A stretch of 64,000 nucleotides of DNA. Source: Rathayibacter sp. Leaf185. GTDB taxonomy: Bacteria > Actinomycetota > Actinomycetes > Actinomycetales > Microbacteriaceae. The notes beneath the pieces were generated by a model. That model searched no databases. It was not told where the DNA came from and saw only the letters and a list, made by a program, of their open reading frames with translations. The position numbers and the translations under genes are program-made. The first letter of the stretch is position 1. Each line of letters opens with the position of its first letter. Below are positions 1 to 8,265 of this stretch, one piece after another. The stretch spans positions 690,575-754,574 of the forward strand of contig NZ_LMPP01000002.1 in the NCBI RefSeq assembly GCF_001423885.1, read 5' to 3'.

Positions 1-181
1 CTTCGTCCTCAGTGTCACCGACGACGGCGGCACCCGGGTCCACAACACCGAGACGTTCTCGGGAGCGCTCACCGGGCCGTTCACGGGTCTCTTCGCGAAG
101 AACCACGGCGACGGGGGCTACGCGGCGTTCAACCAGTCGCTCAAGCGCCGGGTCGAGGCGCGGGTCCCGCAGGCGTCCTGA
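1..181 (+). CDS. SRPBCC-domain protein, C-terminal fragment
   Basis: The window opens inside this gene; reading from base 2 gives about 59 residues ending in a TGA at 179-181. The visible part carries a beta-strand/turn pattern (ETFSGALTGPF) followed by an alpha-helix (FNQSLKRRVEARV), as in the last strand and long C-terminal helix of SRPBCC/START-like (polyketide cyclase) proteins, which bind hydrophobic ligands in a helix-grip cavity. The family call rests only on this tail, so ligand and function cannot be stated. The following gene lies 146 bp downstream on the same strand and appears to have its own signals. Confidence 0.55.
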   Translation, partial: FVLSVTDDGGTRVHNTETFSGALTGPFTGLFAKNHGDGGYAAFNQSLKRRVEARVPQAS

Positions 182-206
182 GTCCGGAGGGACGGGTTGT
201 CGAATG

Positions 207-219
207 GATTCGATGAATC
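207..219. promoter_or_regulatory. Small inverted repeat upstream of MFS exporter
   Basis: GATTC-GAT-GAATC is a perfect 5-bp inverted repeat in the 146-bp gap before the exporter gene. It could be an operator half-site pair for a local regulator, but it is short and AT-richer than its surroundings only by a little. Weak evidence. Confidence 0.2.
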
Positions 220-327
220 GGGAATAGACGGTTCGCCGCGTCGCTTTCTGTGAGGAGCGGTGCAGATCCGAGGGTCGGCCGCGACTCCTCCGACCGCTCC
301 GCACTGCCTCCGCGCAGGAAGGCCCTC

Positions 328-1581
328 GTGACCTCGACCTCCACCCCCTCGACCGCGGTGCACCGCCACCCCGGCGACGCGCTGTCGAACCGCCAGCGCC
401 TGATCTACGTGATCGTCCTGGGCGCGCTGACCGCCCTCGGCCCGTTCACGATCGACCTCTACCTCCCCGCGTTCCCCGCCCTGCAGAGCGAGCTGAACGT
501 CTCGGAGGCGGCCGTGCAGCTCACCCTCACCGGCACCACCCTCGGCTTCGCCCTCGGGCAGCTGGTCGTCGGACCGTGGAGCGACGTGGTCGGCCGGCGG
601 CTGCCGATCCTGCTCGCGACCTCGCTGCACGTGCTCGCCTGCATCGGCGCGGCCTTCGCGCCCGAGATCGTCTCGCTCGGCGTCTTCCGCTTCCTGATGG
701 GTGCCGGCGCGGCAGCGGGCGGAGTCGTCGCGATGGCGATGGTCCGCGACCTCTTCGGCGGTCGTCCCCTCGTCAAGATGCTCTCGCGCCTGGCCCTCGT
801 GTCCGGTCTCGCCCCGGTGCTCGCACCCGTGATCGGCTCGCAGCTGCTGCTCGTCATGGACTGGCGCGGCATCTTCGTCTTCCTCGCCGCCTACGGCGTG
901 CTCGTCATGACCGCCGTCGCGCTGCTGATCGTCGAGACCCGCCCGCGCGAGGTGCGCCGAGACAGCGACGGCCGGACGCTCGTCCAGCGCTACCGCGCCG
1001 TGCTCAGCGATCGCACGTTCCTCGGTGTCGCCGTGATCGGCGGCATGACCTTCGCCGGTCTGTTCACCTACCTCTCGAGTTCGGCGTTCCTCTTCCAGGG
1101 GCTCTACGGATTCGACGCGCAGCAGTACGGACTGCTCTTCGCGGTCAACTCGCTCGGCGTGGTCGCGGGTGTCCAGGCGTCCTCGTACCTCAGCCGCCGG
1201 GTCGGCCCGCAGTGGATCCTCGCCATCACGACGATCTCGCTCTTCGTCACTGCGGGGCTCATCGCCCTCTTCGACGTGCTCGACTTCGGCATCTGGGGCA
1301 CGCTCGTGCCGCTCTGGCTCTTCATCGCGTCCTGCGGCTTCAGCTTCCCGTGCGTGCAGGTGCTCGGTCTCGTCAATCACGGGCGGGAGGCGGGCACCGC
1401 CGCATCGCTGCTCGGCGCCGTCAACTTCGGCACCGCGGGCCTGCTCTCGCCGATCTCCGGCATCTTCGGCGCCGACTCCGCCGTGCCGATGGCCCTGGTG
1501 ATGATGTCGACCGCCGCCGTGTCGATCCTGGCGCTCTGGCTGATCGTCCGGCCGCGGACGGTGCCCGACCTGCAGGACTGA
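328..1581 (+). CDS. MFS multidrug efflux transporter, Bcr/CflA type
   Basis: A 417-residue integral membrane protein of the major facilitator superfamily with about twelve hydrophobic segments. The first helix region reads LGALTALGPFTIDLYLPAFP, typical of Bcr/CflA drug:proton antiporters, and the loop between helices 2 and 3 has the MFS motif A (GPWSDVVGRRLP). It should export drugs or other small toxic molecules using the proton gradient. The GTG at 328 is preferred over an upstream in-frame ATG at 250 because AGGAAGG (316-322) lies 5 nt before it and the family starts close to the first helix. Substrate is unknown; annotations as chloramphenicol or bicyclomycin exporter would be over-precise. 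Confidence 0.88.
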   Translation: MTSTSTPSTAVHRHPGDALSNRQRLIYVIVLGALTALGPFTIDLYLPAFPALQSELNVSEAAVQLTLTGTTLGFALGQLVVGPWSDVVGRRLPILLATSLHVLACIGAAFAPEIVSLGVFRFLMGAGAAAGGVVAMAMVRDLFGGRPLVKMLSRLALVSGLAPVLAPVIGSQLLLVMDWRGIFVFLAAYGVLVMTAVALLIVETRPREVRRDSDGRTLVQRYRAVLSDRTFLGVAVIGGMTFAGLFTYLSSSAFLFQGLYGFDAQQYGLLFAVNSLGVVAGVQASSYLSRRVGPQWILAITTISLFVTAGLIALFDVLDFGIWGTLVPLWLFIASCGFSFPCVQVLGLVNHGREAGTAASLLGAVNFGTAGLLSPISGIFGADSAVPMALVMMSTAAVSILALWLIVRPRTVPDLQD

Positions 1582-1601
1582 CCTCCGGCTCGTCGAATCG
1601 C

Positions 1602-1659
1602 GTTCGGCTCGCTGATTCCGTCGGTTTCTGCGAGCCGAACCGGATTCTGCGAGCCGAAC
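1602..1659. terminator. Inverted repeat with duplicated right arm downstream of MFS gene
   Basis: GTTCGGCTCGC (1602-1612) is perfectly complementary to GCGAGCCGAAC at 1630-1640 and again at 1649-1659. Either pairing gives an 11-bp hairpin between the exporter and the phosphatase genes. There is no T-run, so it is either a factor-assisted terminator or mRNA-stabilising structure, or a binding-site cluster. Confidence 0.45.
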
Positions 1660-1728
1660 GTGCCCGGCAGGCCCGCCGCCGCGATGCAACCCCCTGCGGT
1701 GAACGGCGGGCGACGGCAGTATGTCCGG

Positions 1729-2511
1729 ATGGATCCCCGCGACGACCGCCTGTCGACCGAGCCCGGCATCGCCCGTCCCGACGCCGTGCAGCGCCAGCGA
1801 CTCGACGAGCAGACCCCCTCCGACGACGTCGTCGCCAAGATCCTCACCACGGAGGCGGCGCACCGCGTCTCGCGCCGTTGGCCGCTGATCTCCGCCACGG
1901 TCGCGCTGCTGGTCACGATCGTGCTGGCGGTGATCATCGCCTTCCGCCCCACCTCGGCGTTCTCGTTCGACGTCGAGTGGATGGACGAGGTCGTCGAGCA
2001 CCGCTCGACCTTCTGGGACGTCCCCGCCCTCGTGATGAACACCGTCGGCGCCGGCATCACCGGCACCGCGATCATCCCCCTGGGCATCGTCGTGGTCCTG
2101 CTCGTGTTCCGGAGGCGCTGGGCCGCGCTCTACTACGCGGTCGCCGCCCTCGCGAGCGTCGGTCTCACGCAGCTGATCAAAGAGCTGGTGGGACGCGCCC
2201 GCCCCGAGGACATGCTGGTGACCAGCGACTACGGCTCGTTCCCCTCCGGTCACACCGCGAACGCGGCGACCACGGCGATGGTGCTCGCCCTGGTCTTCCC
2301 GCTGCTCTGGGTCTGGATCGCGGGCTTCCTCTACTCGATCGCGATGATGGCCAGCCGCACCTACCTCGGCGCGCACTGGCTGACCGACACCATCGGCGGG
2401 CTGCTGCTCGGCATCGGTGTCGCACTCATCGTCTGGGCGCCGCTGGCCGGCCGCCTGCGCACCGAGGCCGAGCTGCCGCACCCGCCGATCTGGGTGCGCG
2501 CCGCCCGCTGA
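1729..2511 (+). CDS. PAP2-family membrane phosphatase
   Basis: A 260-residue integral membrane phosphatase of the PAP2 superfamily, which dephosphorylates lipid phosphates such as undecaprenyl pyrophosphate or phosphatidic acid at the outer face of the membrane. All three catalytic motifs are visible: K-(x6)-RP in KELVGRARP, PSGH, and SRTYLGAHWLTD (SR-(x5)-H-(x3)-D). Hydrophobic segments surround them. The start is uncertain: the ATG at 1729 begins just before the conserved part, while an in-frame ATG at 1660 would overlap the preceding hairpin; no clear ribosome-binding site decides it. The substrate (bacitracin-target UndPP versus other lipids) is not shown by sequence. Confidence 0.85.
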   Translation: MDPRDDRLSTEPGIARPDAVQRQRLDEQTPSDDVVAKILTTEAAHRVSRRWPLISATVALLVTIVLAVIIAFRPTSAFSFDVEWMDEVVEHRSTFWDVPALVMNTVGAGITGTAIIPLGIVVVLLVFRRRWAALYYAVAALASVGLTQLIKELVGRARPEDMLVTSDYGSFPSGHTANAATTAMVLALVFPLLWVWIAGFLYSIAMMASRTYLGAHWLTDTIGGLLLGIGVALIVWAPLAGRLRTEAELPHPPIWVRAAR

Positions 2512-2524
2512 GCCGCCTCTGACT

Positions 2525-2570
2525 GCTGATCGAGCCCGCAGCCCGCGCAGCAGGCCTATCGAGATCCCCA
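2525..2570. repeat. Dispersed palindromic repeat, copy 1
   Basis: Begins GCTGATCGAG and ends ATCGAGATCC with a GC-rich imperfect palindrome between. Two relatives lie at 10275-10316 and 15207-15252. This copy fills the gap between two convergent genes (PAP2 phosphatase and MetF-like), so it may also act as a bidirectional terminator. Confidence 0.65.
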
Positions 2571-2590
2571 GGCTCCCGCAGCCGAGGCCG

Positions 2591-3370
2591 TCAGCTCGTG
2601 AACGCCTCCACCCCGTCGAGCTCGTTGAACGTGTACACGTGCAGCCCCTCGAGCCGGTCGCCCGCTGCCGCCTCGAGCCGCCCGACGAACGCCGTCGGGT
2701 CGAACCGCCGCCCGCGCAGCAGCCCGCCCGCCACCGACGAGCTGCGCTTCAGGAACCCGAGCGACGAGCCCACCCCGATCCGCGCCCCGAGGCTCAGGAG
2801 TCGCGTGCGCTCGACCGGACCCGGCACCCCTGCCCACACCCCGGCGGTGATGCCGCGGTCCCGCAGCCCGTCGGCGTACCCCACGACCGCGTCGACGTCG
2901 AAGCACATCTGCGTCACGATGCTGCGGACGTACGGGGCGCGCTCCCGCAGGTGCCGCTCGATGCTCTCGTCGGAGAGGTGCGGATGCCCCTCCGGGTACC
3001 CCGCGATGTCGAGCGCGATGCCCGGCGCGATCTCGACGGTGTCGCGGATCAGCTCGAGGCTCGTCGTGTAGGCGCCCGCCGCGGTCCTCGCGTCGCCCGA
3101 GATGACGAACGCCTCGTCGATCCCGGCGTCGAGCAGCCGGCCGAGCGTGCGCTCGAGGTCCGAGCGCCCGCCGATGTTGCGCGCCGCGAGGTGCGGGACG
3201 ACGCGGAAGCCGCGCCCGGCGAGATCGAGGGCGCACGAGATCGTCCGCTCCGTCCCGTGCTTCGGGAGGCTCGTGACCGTGAGGGTCACCCGCGACGGAT
3301 CCGCGAACGCCCGGGCCGTCTTCTCGCCGATGTCGTCGGTGGGGATGATCTCGAAGCGCGGCCTGGTCAC
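2591..3370 (-). CDS. MetF-like methylenetetrahydrofolate reductase family protein
   Basis: A 259-residue soluble protein of the 5,10-methylenetetrahydrofolate reductase fold (TIM barrel, FAD-dependent). Visible family features include the early segment TLTVTSLPKHG, HLAARNIG (strand 3 region), FVISGDA (loop before the flavin) and SIVTQMCFDVDAV, which matches the substrate/FAD-binding QMxFD segment of MetF. It is shorter than a typical MetF (about 290-300 residues) and the N-terminus is divergent, so it may be a paralogue, for example acting in C1 or demethylation metabolism rather than methionine synthesis. It is divergent from the nuclease-helicase gene, with an 83-bp shared gap. Confidence 0.75.
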   Translation of the reverse strand: MTRPRFEIIPTDDIGEKTARAFADPSRVTLTVTSLPKHGTERTISCALDLAGRGFRVVPHLAARNIGGRSDLERTLGRLLDAGIDEAFVISGDARTAAGAYTTSLELIRDTVEIAPGIALDIAGYPEGHPHLSDESIERHLRERAPYVRSIVTQMCFDVDAVVGYADGLRDRGITAGVWAGVPGPVERTRLLSLGARIGVGSSLGFLKRSSSVAGGLLRGRRFDPTAFVGRLEAAAGDRLEGLHVYTFNELDGVEAFTS

Positions 3371-3453
3371 CCGGCCAGCCTCCCACGCGGCTCCGATGTC
3401 GGAGGGTCCGCCTAGCCTGGGGGCGTCGTCGCTCGACGGCCGGAGGGAGTCGG

Positions 3454-6400
3454 ATGTTCGTCGAAGGAGACCGTGTCGTCACGAGTCCCACCGATCTGTC
3501 GAACTGGTCGGCCTGCGAGTGGGCCGTCCTCCGGCGCCTCGACGCCGCCCTCGGCCGGTCCCCGCGGGTCGTCGTCGTCGAGGACGACATGCTCGTCCGC
3601 ACCGCGCGCCTGGGCGACGAGCACGAGCGCCGGTTCCTCGCCGAGCTGAAGGAGTCGCACCGCGTCGTCGAGTTCGAGCGGCCCGAGCGCGCCGACTACG
3701 CCGCGGCGGCCGACGCGGCCGTCGAGGCCGTGCGCGCGGGCGCCGACGTGCTCTACCAGGCCACGTTCTTCGACGGGAGCTTCATCGGCTTCTCCGACTT
3801 CCTGCTCCGCACCGACGACGGCGCGTACGAGGTCTACGACACCAAGCTCGCCCGCCACGCCAAGATCCCCGCGCTGCTCCAGCTCGCCGCCTACGCCGAG
3901 CAGATGGAGGCGCGCGGCATCCGCGTCGGCCCGCGCGTGCACCTCGTCCTCGGCGACGGCTCGATCACGAGTCACGAGCTCGCCACGATCGCTCCGGTGC
4001 AGCGCGTCCAGCGTGCGCGCCTGCGGGCGGTCGTCGAGGAGCGGCTGGTCGCCTCCGAGCCGCTCGCCTGGGGAGACCCGCGCTACGTCGCCTGCGGGCG
4101 CTGCGCCCTCTGCACGCCCGAGGTGCGCGCGCACCGCGATCCGATCCTCGTCGCGGGGATGCGGGTCGACCAGCGCGCGAAGCTCGCTTTCGCCGGAGTC
4201 ACGACGATCGACGCACTCGCCTCCGGAACGGGCGGTGTCCCCGGCATCAGCGCGGGTACCCTCGAGTCGCTGCGCGACCAGGCCCGGCTCCAGCTCGCCT
4301 CCGAGGCGGCACCGGGTCGTCCGCCCGTCGTCGAGCTGCTCGACGCCTCCGTCCTCGCCGCGCTCCCGCGCCCCGACCCGGGAGATGTGTTCTTCGACTT
4401 CGAGGGCGACCCGCTGTACTCCGAGGACGGTCATCAGTGGGGCCTCGACTACCTCTTCGGTCTCGTCGACGTCGACGAGCGGTTCACGGCCTTCTGGGCG
4501 CACGACCTCGCCGCCGAGCGCCGGGCTCTGATCGACTTCCTCGCAGACCTGCGCGAGCGGCGCGCGTCGAATCCCGGTCTGCACGTCTACCACTACGCCT
4601 CCTACGAGCGCACGCACCTGCTCTCGCTCGCCCAGCGCCACGGAGTCGGAGAGGAGGAGGTCGACGCGCTCCTGCGCGACGGCGTCCTCGTCGACCTCTA
4701 CCCGGTCGTCCGCCGGGCCCTGCGGGTGGGCTCGCCGAGCTACTCCATCAAGAAGCTGGAGCCGCTCTACATGGGCGACGACCTGCGCGACTCCGAGGGG
4801 GTCACGAACGCCGCCGACAGCATCACCGCCTACGTCGAGGCGATCGCGCTGCGCAGCGGCCACGACCCCGGGGAGGGCGAGCGCCGACTCGCCGAGATCG
4901 CCGAGTACAACGCCTACGACTGCCGGTCGACCCTCCGCCTCCGCGATTGGCTGCTCTCCCTCGCACCCGAGCGCGACGACCTGCCGCCGCTGGTCGAGGT
5001 CGACCTCCCGGTCCCGCGCGAGCCCGATCCGGTCGCGGTCGCGCTCCTCGCCGAGATCGAGGGCGTCGAGCCCCGCGAGCGCACCCCCGACCAGACCGCT
5101 CTCGCCCTCGCCGCGGCCGCGATCGACTACCACCGGCGCGAGGCGAAGACCTTCTGGCAGGAGCACTTCGACCGCCTCCGCCAGCCGCTCGACGACTGGG
5201 CCGACGCGCGCGACGTGGTCGTCGTCGACCGCGCCGAGGTGGTGCGCGACTGGTCGACGATGCCGCGAGCGCGCACGCTCTCCCGCGAGCTCCGGCTCCT
5301 CGGGCGCCTCGCGCCGGGCAGTCGGCTGAGCGTGGGCGCGAAGCCGTTCCTGGTCTACGAGTCGCCGGCGCCGCCCGGAGCCCCGTCGCCCGGCCCGGGT
5401 CTTCGCGGAGCCTCCGATCGGAGCGAGATCCTCGCGGTCCACGACGAGGGCGACCGCGTCGTGCTGCTGCTCAAAGAGAGCATCCCCGCGGGGGAGGAGC
5501 CGCACGACGACGTCCCGGTCGCGCTGGCGCCCGCACCGCCTCCGCGGGCCGCGCCGCAGCCCGAGGCGATCGCCGAGTGGGGCGGCGAGGTGCTCGATGC
5601 GCTGCCGGCGCTCCTGCCCGACGCCGCGTTCGACGTGCTCCGCCGCACGCCCCCCGCGAGAATCGTCCCCGTCTCCGGCGGTGACGTCGTCGGCGCCGTG
5701 GTCGGGTCGCTCCTCGCCCTCGATCACGCGGCGCTCGCCGTCCAGGGCCCGCCCGGCACCGGCAAGACCTACGTCGGCTCGCACGTCATCGCCCGCCTGG
5801 TGCGCGAGCACGGCTGGCGTGTCGGCGTCGTCGGGCAGTCCCACTCCGTCGTCGAGAACGTGCTGGCCGCCGTCGTCGGCCGCGGAGTCGATCCGGCGCG
5901 GGTGCTCAAGATCCCCAAGACCGGAACCACGGCCGAGGCGCTCGCCGCGGCCTCCTGGACACCGGTCAAGAACGGAGCGGCGCTGGCCTCCGCGGCCGAG
6001 GCCGGCGGCGGCTGCGTGATCGGTGGCACCGCCTGGACCTTCGCCAACGCGGGCACGGTCCCGCGCCGCTCCCTCGATCTGCTGGTGATCGACGAGGCGG
6101 GCCAGTTCTCCCTGGCCCCGACGATCGCCGCCTCGATCGCCGCCCAGCGTCTCCTCCTGCTCGGAGACCCGCAGCAGCTGCCGCAGGTCAGCCAGGGGTC
6201 ACACCCCGAGCCGGTCGACACCTCCGCGCTCGGCTGGCTCGCCGACGGGCACGACGTCCTGCCGTCCGAGTACGGCTACTTCCTCGCGCAGACCCACCGC
6301 ATGCACCCCGCACTCACCGCGGCCGTGTCCGAGCTCTCCTACGAGGGCGCCCTCAGCTCGCGGGCCCCCGACGAGCGCTTGCTCGCGGGTGTGGAGCCGG

Positions 6401-6882
6401 GCCTGCACTCCGTCCCGGTCGAGCACCACGGAGACACCACCTCCTCGGTCGCCGAGGCGCGGCGCGTCGTCGAGATCGCCCTGTCGATGATCGGCCGCTC
6501 GTGGGTCGACGAGCACGGCCGGCGGAGTCTCACCGCGGCCGATGTGATCGTGGTCGCCCCCTACAACGCCCAGGGCGGGCTCCTCCGCGACGCCCTCGAC
6601 GACGCGGGTCTCACCGAGACGGCGGTCGGCACCGTCGACCTGTTCCAGGGCCGGGAGGCGGTGGTCGCCGTCGTCTCTCTCGCCGCGTCCTCCGGCGCCG
6701 ACGTCCCGAGGGGCCTCGAGTTCCTCCTGATGCCCAACCGGCTCAACGTCGCGATCTCGCGGGCGAAGTGGGCGGCCTACCTGGTCCATTCACCGGCACT
6801 CGCCGCCTCGCCCCCGACGTCGATGGTCGCGCTCGAGCGGCTGTCGCGGTTCATCCGCCTGCTCGAGGCTGCCGTCGAGTGA
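3454..6882 (+). CDS. RecB/Cas4-like nuclease - DEDD exonuclease - SF1 helicase fusion (TM0106 family)
   Basis: A 1142-residue three-part DNA-processing protein. Residues about 1-230 form a RecB/Cas4-like nuclease with D115, D129-T-K131 and the QLAAY motif; Cys21 together with Cys214, Cys217 and Cys220 (CGRCALC) reproduce the one-plus-three cysteine pattern of the Fe-S cluster in Cas4, AddB and Dna2. Residues about 310-510 look like a DEDD RNase-H-fold exonuclease (DFEG at 315, HYASYE, then YNAYDC). The C-terminal half is a superfamily 1 helicase with GPPGTGKT near 766, DEAG at 880, GDPQQLPQ, VDLFQGREA near 1062 and NVAISRAK. The ATG at 3454 follows a GGAGGGAG site. The role is probably DNA repair or end processing; a defence role is possible but not shown by context. 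Confidence 0.85.
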   Translation: MFVEGDRVVTSPTDLSNWSACEWAVLRRLDAALGRSPRVVVVEDDMLVRTARLGDEHERRFLAELKESHRVVEFERPERADYAAAADAAVEAVRAGADVLYQATFFDGSFIGFSDFLLRTDDGAYEVYDTKLARHAKIPALLQLAAYAEQMEARGIRVGPRVHLVLGDGSITSHELATIAPVQRVQRARLRAVVEERLVASEPLAWGDPRYVACGRCALCTPEVRAHRDPILVAGMRVDQRAKLAFAGVTTIDALASGTGGVPGISAGTLESLRDQARLQLASEAAPGRPPVVELLDASVLAALPRPDPGDVFFDFEGDPLYSEDGHQWGLDYLFGLVDVDERFTAFWAHDLAAERRALIDFLADLRERRASNPGLHVYHYASYERTHLLSLAQRHGVGEEEVDALLRDGVLVDLYPVVRRALRVGSPSYSIKKLEPLYMGDDLRDSEGVTNAADSITAYVEAIALRSGHDPGEGERRLAEIAEYNAYDCRSTLRLRDWLLSLAPERDDLPPLVEVDLPVPREPDPVAVALLAEIEGVEPRERTPDQTALALAAAAIDYHRREAKTFWQEHFDRLRQPLDDWADARDVVVVDRAEVVRDWSTMPRARTLSRELRLLGRLAPGSRLSVGAKPFLVYESPAPPGAPSPGPGLRGASDRSEILAVHDEGDRVVLLLKESIPAGEEPHDDVPVALAPAPPPRAAPQPEAIAEWGGEVLDALPALLPDAAFDVLRRTPPARIVPVSGGDVVGAVVGSLLALDHAALAVQGPPGTGKTYVGSHVIARLVREHGWRVGVVGQSHSVVENVLAAVVGRGVDPARVLKIPKTGTTAEALAAASWTPVKNGAALASAAEAGGGCVIGGTAWTFANAGTVPRRSLDLLVIDEAGQFSLAPTIAASIAAQRLLLLGDPQQLPQVSQGSHPEPVDTSALGWLADGHDVLPSEYGYFLAQTHRMHPALTAAVSELSYEGALSSRAPDERLLAGVEPGLHSVPVEHHGDTTSSVAEARRVVEIALSMIGRSWVDEHGRRSLTAADVIVVAPYNAQGGLLRDALDDAGLTETAVGTVDLFQGREAVVAVVSLAASSGADVPRGLEFLLMPNRLNVAISRAKWAAYLVHSPALAASPPTSMVALERLSRFIRLLEAAVE

Positions 6883-6958
6883 CGGAATCAGCGGCATCAG
6901 CGCGGCGCAGCCCTCGTTCTCCTCTGTCCTCGGGCTTCTGTGCCATGGAATCCGTCGC

Positions 6959-6964
6959 TACGGT
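6959..6964 (+). promoter_or_regulatory. -10 hexamer TACGGT, leaderless start for next gene
   Basis: TACGGT ends 6 nt before the ATG at 6971 and there is no Shine-Dalgarno, so transcription probably begins at the start codon. Confidence 0.55.
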
Positions 6965-6970
6965 GGTCCC

Positions 6971-8239
6971 ATGAGAATCCTCCTGGTCGGCGCCGGCGGC
7001 GTCGGCGACGCCATCGCCAAGATCGCCGCGCGCCGCTCCTTCTTCGAGCAGATCATCGTCTGCGACTACGAGCTCGACCGTGCCGAGCGGACCGTCGCCT
7101 GGATCGCGGAGCGGCACGGCCAGGACGGGGTCGAGAACTGCTTCGTCGCCGCCCGGATCGACGCCTCCGACGCCGAGAGCGTCGAGACCGTCGCCCGCGC
7201 GCACGGGGCGACCCACGTGATGAACGCCGTCGAGCCGAAGTTCGTGCCGACCATCTTCGCCGGGGCACTCGCCGCCGGCGCCGACTACCTCGACATGGCC
7301 ATGAGCCTCTCGAGGCCGCACCCCGACGAACCGCACTCGCTCACCGGGTTGAAGCTCGGCGACGAGCAGTTCGCCGCCTCGAGCACCTGGGAGACGGCGG
7401 GGCGCCTCGCGCTCGTGGGCATGGGCGTCGAGCCCGGCCTGTCCGACGTCTTCGCGCGCTACGCCTCCGACCACCTCTTCGACCAGATCGACGAGCTCGG
7501 GGTGCGCGACGGAGCGAACCTCGTCGTCCGCGACGAGAGCGGAGCCGAGATCTTCGCGCCCTCCTTCTCGATCTGGACGACCATCGAGGAGTGCCTGAAC
7601 CCACCGGTGATCTACGAGAAGGAGCGCGGCTGGTTCACCACCCCGCCCTTCTCCGAGCCCGAGGTGTTCGAGTTCCCCGAGGGCATCGGCCCGGTCGAGT
7701 GCGTCAACGTCGAGCACGAAGAGGTGCTGCTGATGCCGCGGTGGCTCGACGCGAAGCGCGTCACCTTCAAGTACGGGCTGGGGGAGGAGTTCATCGGCGT
7801 GCTGCGCACCCTCCACCTGCTCGGTCTCGACCGCACCGAGCCGCTCCGCGTGCGCTCCTCCGAGGGTCCCGTGATGGTGGCGCCGCGCGACGTGGTCGCC
7901 GCCGGCCTGCCCGACCCCGCCAGCATCGGCCCGCGGATGACCGGCAAGACCTGCGCCGGCCTGTGGGTGAGCGGCACGAAGGACGGCGCCCACCGCGAGG
8001 TGTACCTGTACCACGTCAGCGACAACGAGTGGACGATGGCCGAGTACGGCGCTCAGTGCGTCGTCTGGCAGACCGCGCTCAACCCGGTGGTCGCACTCGA
8101 GATGCTGGCGACCGGCGCGTGGTCCGGCTCGGGAGTGCTGGGCCCCGAGGCCTTCGACGCCGAGCCGTTCCTCGAGCTGATGGCCCGCCCGATCGCCGAC
8201 GGCGGCTACGGCCAGACCTGGCACGTCCGCGAGGACTGA
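6971..8239 (+). CDS. Saccharopine dehydrogenase-like NAD(P)-binding protein
   Basis: A 422-residue cytosolic oxidoreductase. The N-terminus MRILLVGAGGVGDAIAKI is a Rossmann dinucleotide-binding GxGGxG motif, and ATHVMNAVEPKFVPTIFAGAL plus ALVGMGVEPGLSDVFARYA are characteristic segments of the saccharopine dehydrogenase / homospermidine synthase superfamily. Members reduce or oxidise an amino-acid-derived imine; the actual substrate (lysine pathway, polyamine or other) is not decided by the sequence, and no lysine catabolism gene lies nearby. The gene has no ribosome-binding site and a -10-like TACGGT 6 nt upstream. Confidence 0.78.
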   Translation: MRILLVGAGGVGDAIAKIAARRSFFEQIIVCDYELDRAERTVAWIAERHGQDGVENCFVAARIDASDAESVETVARAHGATHVMNAVEPKFVPTIFAGALAAGADYLDMAMSLSRPHPDEPHSLTGLKLGDEQFAASSTWETAGRLALVGMGVEPGLSDVFARYASDHLFDQIDELGVRDGANLVVRDESGAEIFAPSFSIWTTIEECLNPPVIYEKERGWFTTPPFSEPEVFEFPEGIGPVECVNVEHEEVLLMPRWLDAKRVTFKYGLGEEFIGVLRTLHLLGLDRTEPLRVRSSEGPVMVAPRDVVAAGLPDPASIGPRMTGKTCAGLWVSGTKDGAHREVYLYHVSDNEWTMAEYGAQCVVWQTALNPVVALEMLATGAWSGSGVLGPEAFDAEPFLELMARPIADGGYGQTWHVRED

Positions 8240-8253
8240 CCGCCGCGCCGACC

Positions 8254-8259
8254 TAGGCT
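8254..8259 (+). promoter_or_regulatory. -10 hexamer TAGGCT, leaderless start for HerA-like gene
   Basis: TAGGCT ends 6 nt before ATG 8266 in the 26-bp gap after the previous stop; no Shine-Dalgarno. Confidence 0.55.
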
Positions 8260-8265
8260 GGGCGC

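Noticed and set aside
118-2481. Very long open frames antisense to real genes, e.g. 118-2481 (minus), 3412-5844 (minus), 16180-18315 (minus), 56782-58788 (minus)
   Set aside because: Products are Arg/Gly/Asp/His-rich shadow sequences antisense to well-recognised genes; such frames are expected in DNA this GC-rich and lack family motifs or ribosome-binding sites.
576-2522. 648-residue plus-strand frame spanning the MFS and PAP2 genes
   Set aside because: Runs out of frame through both genes, with Arg/Pro-rich low-complexity product; no start signal.
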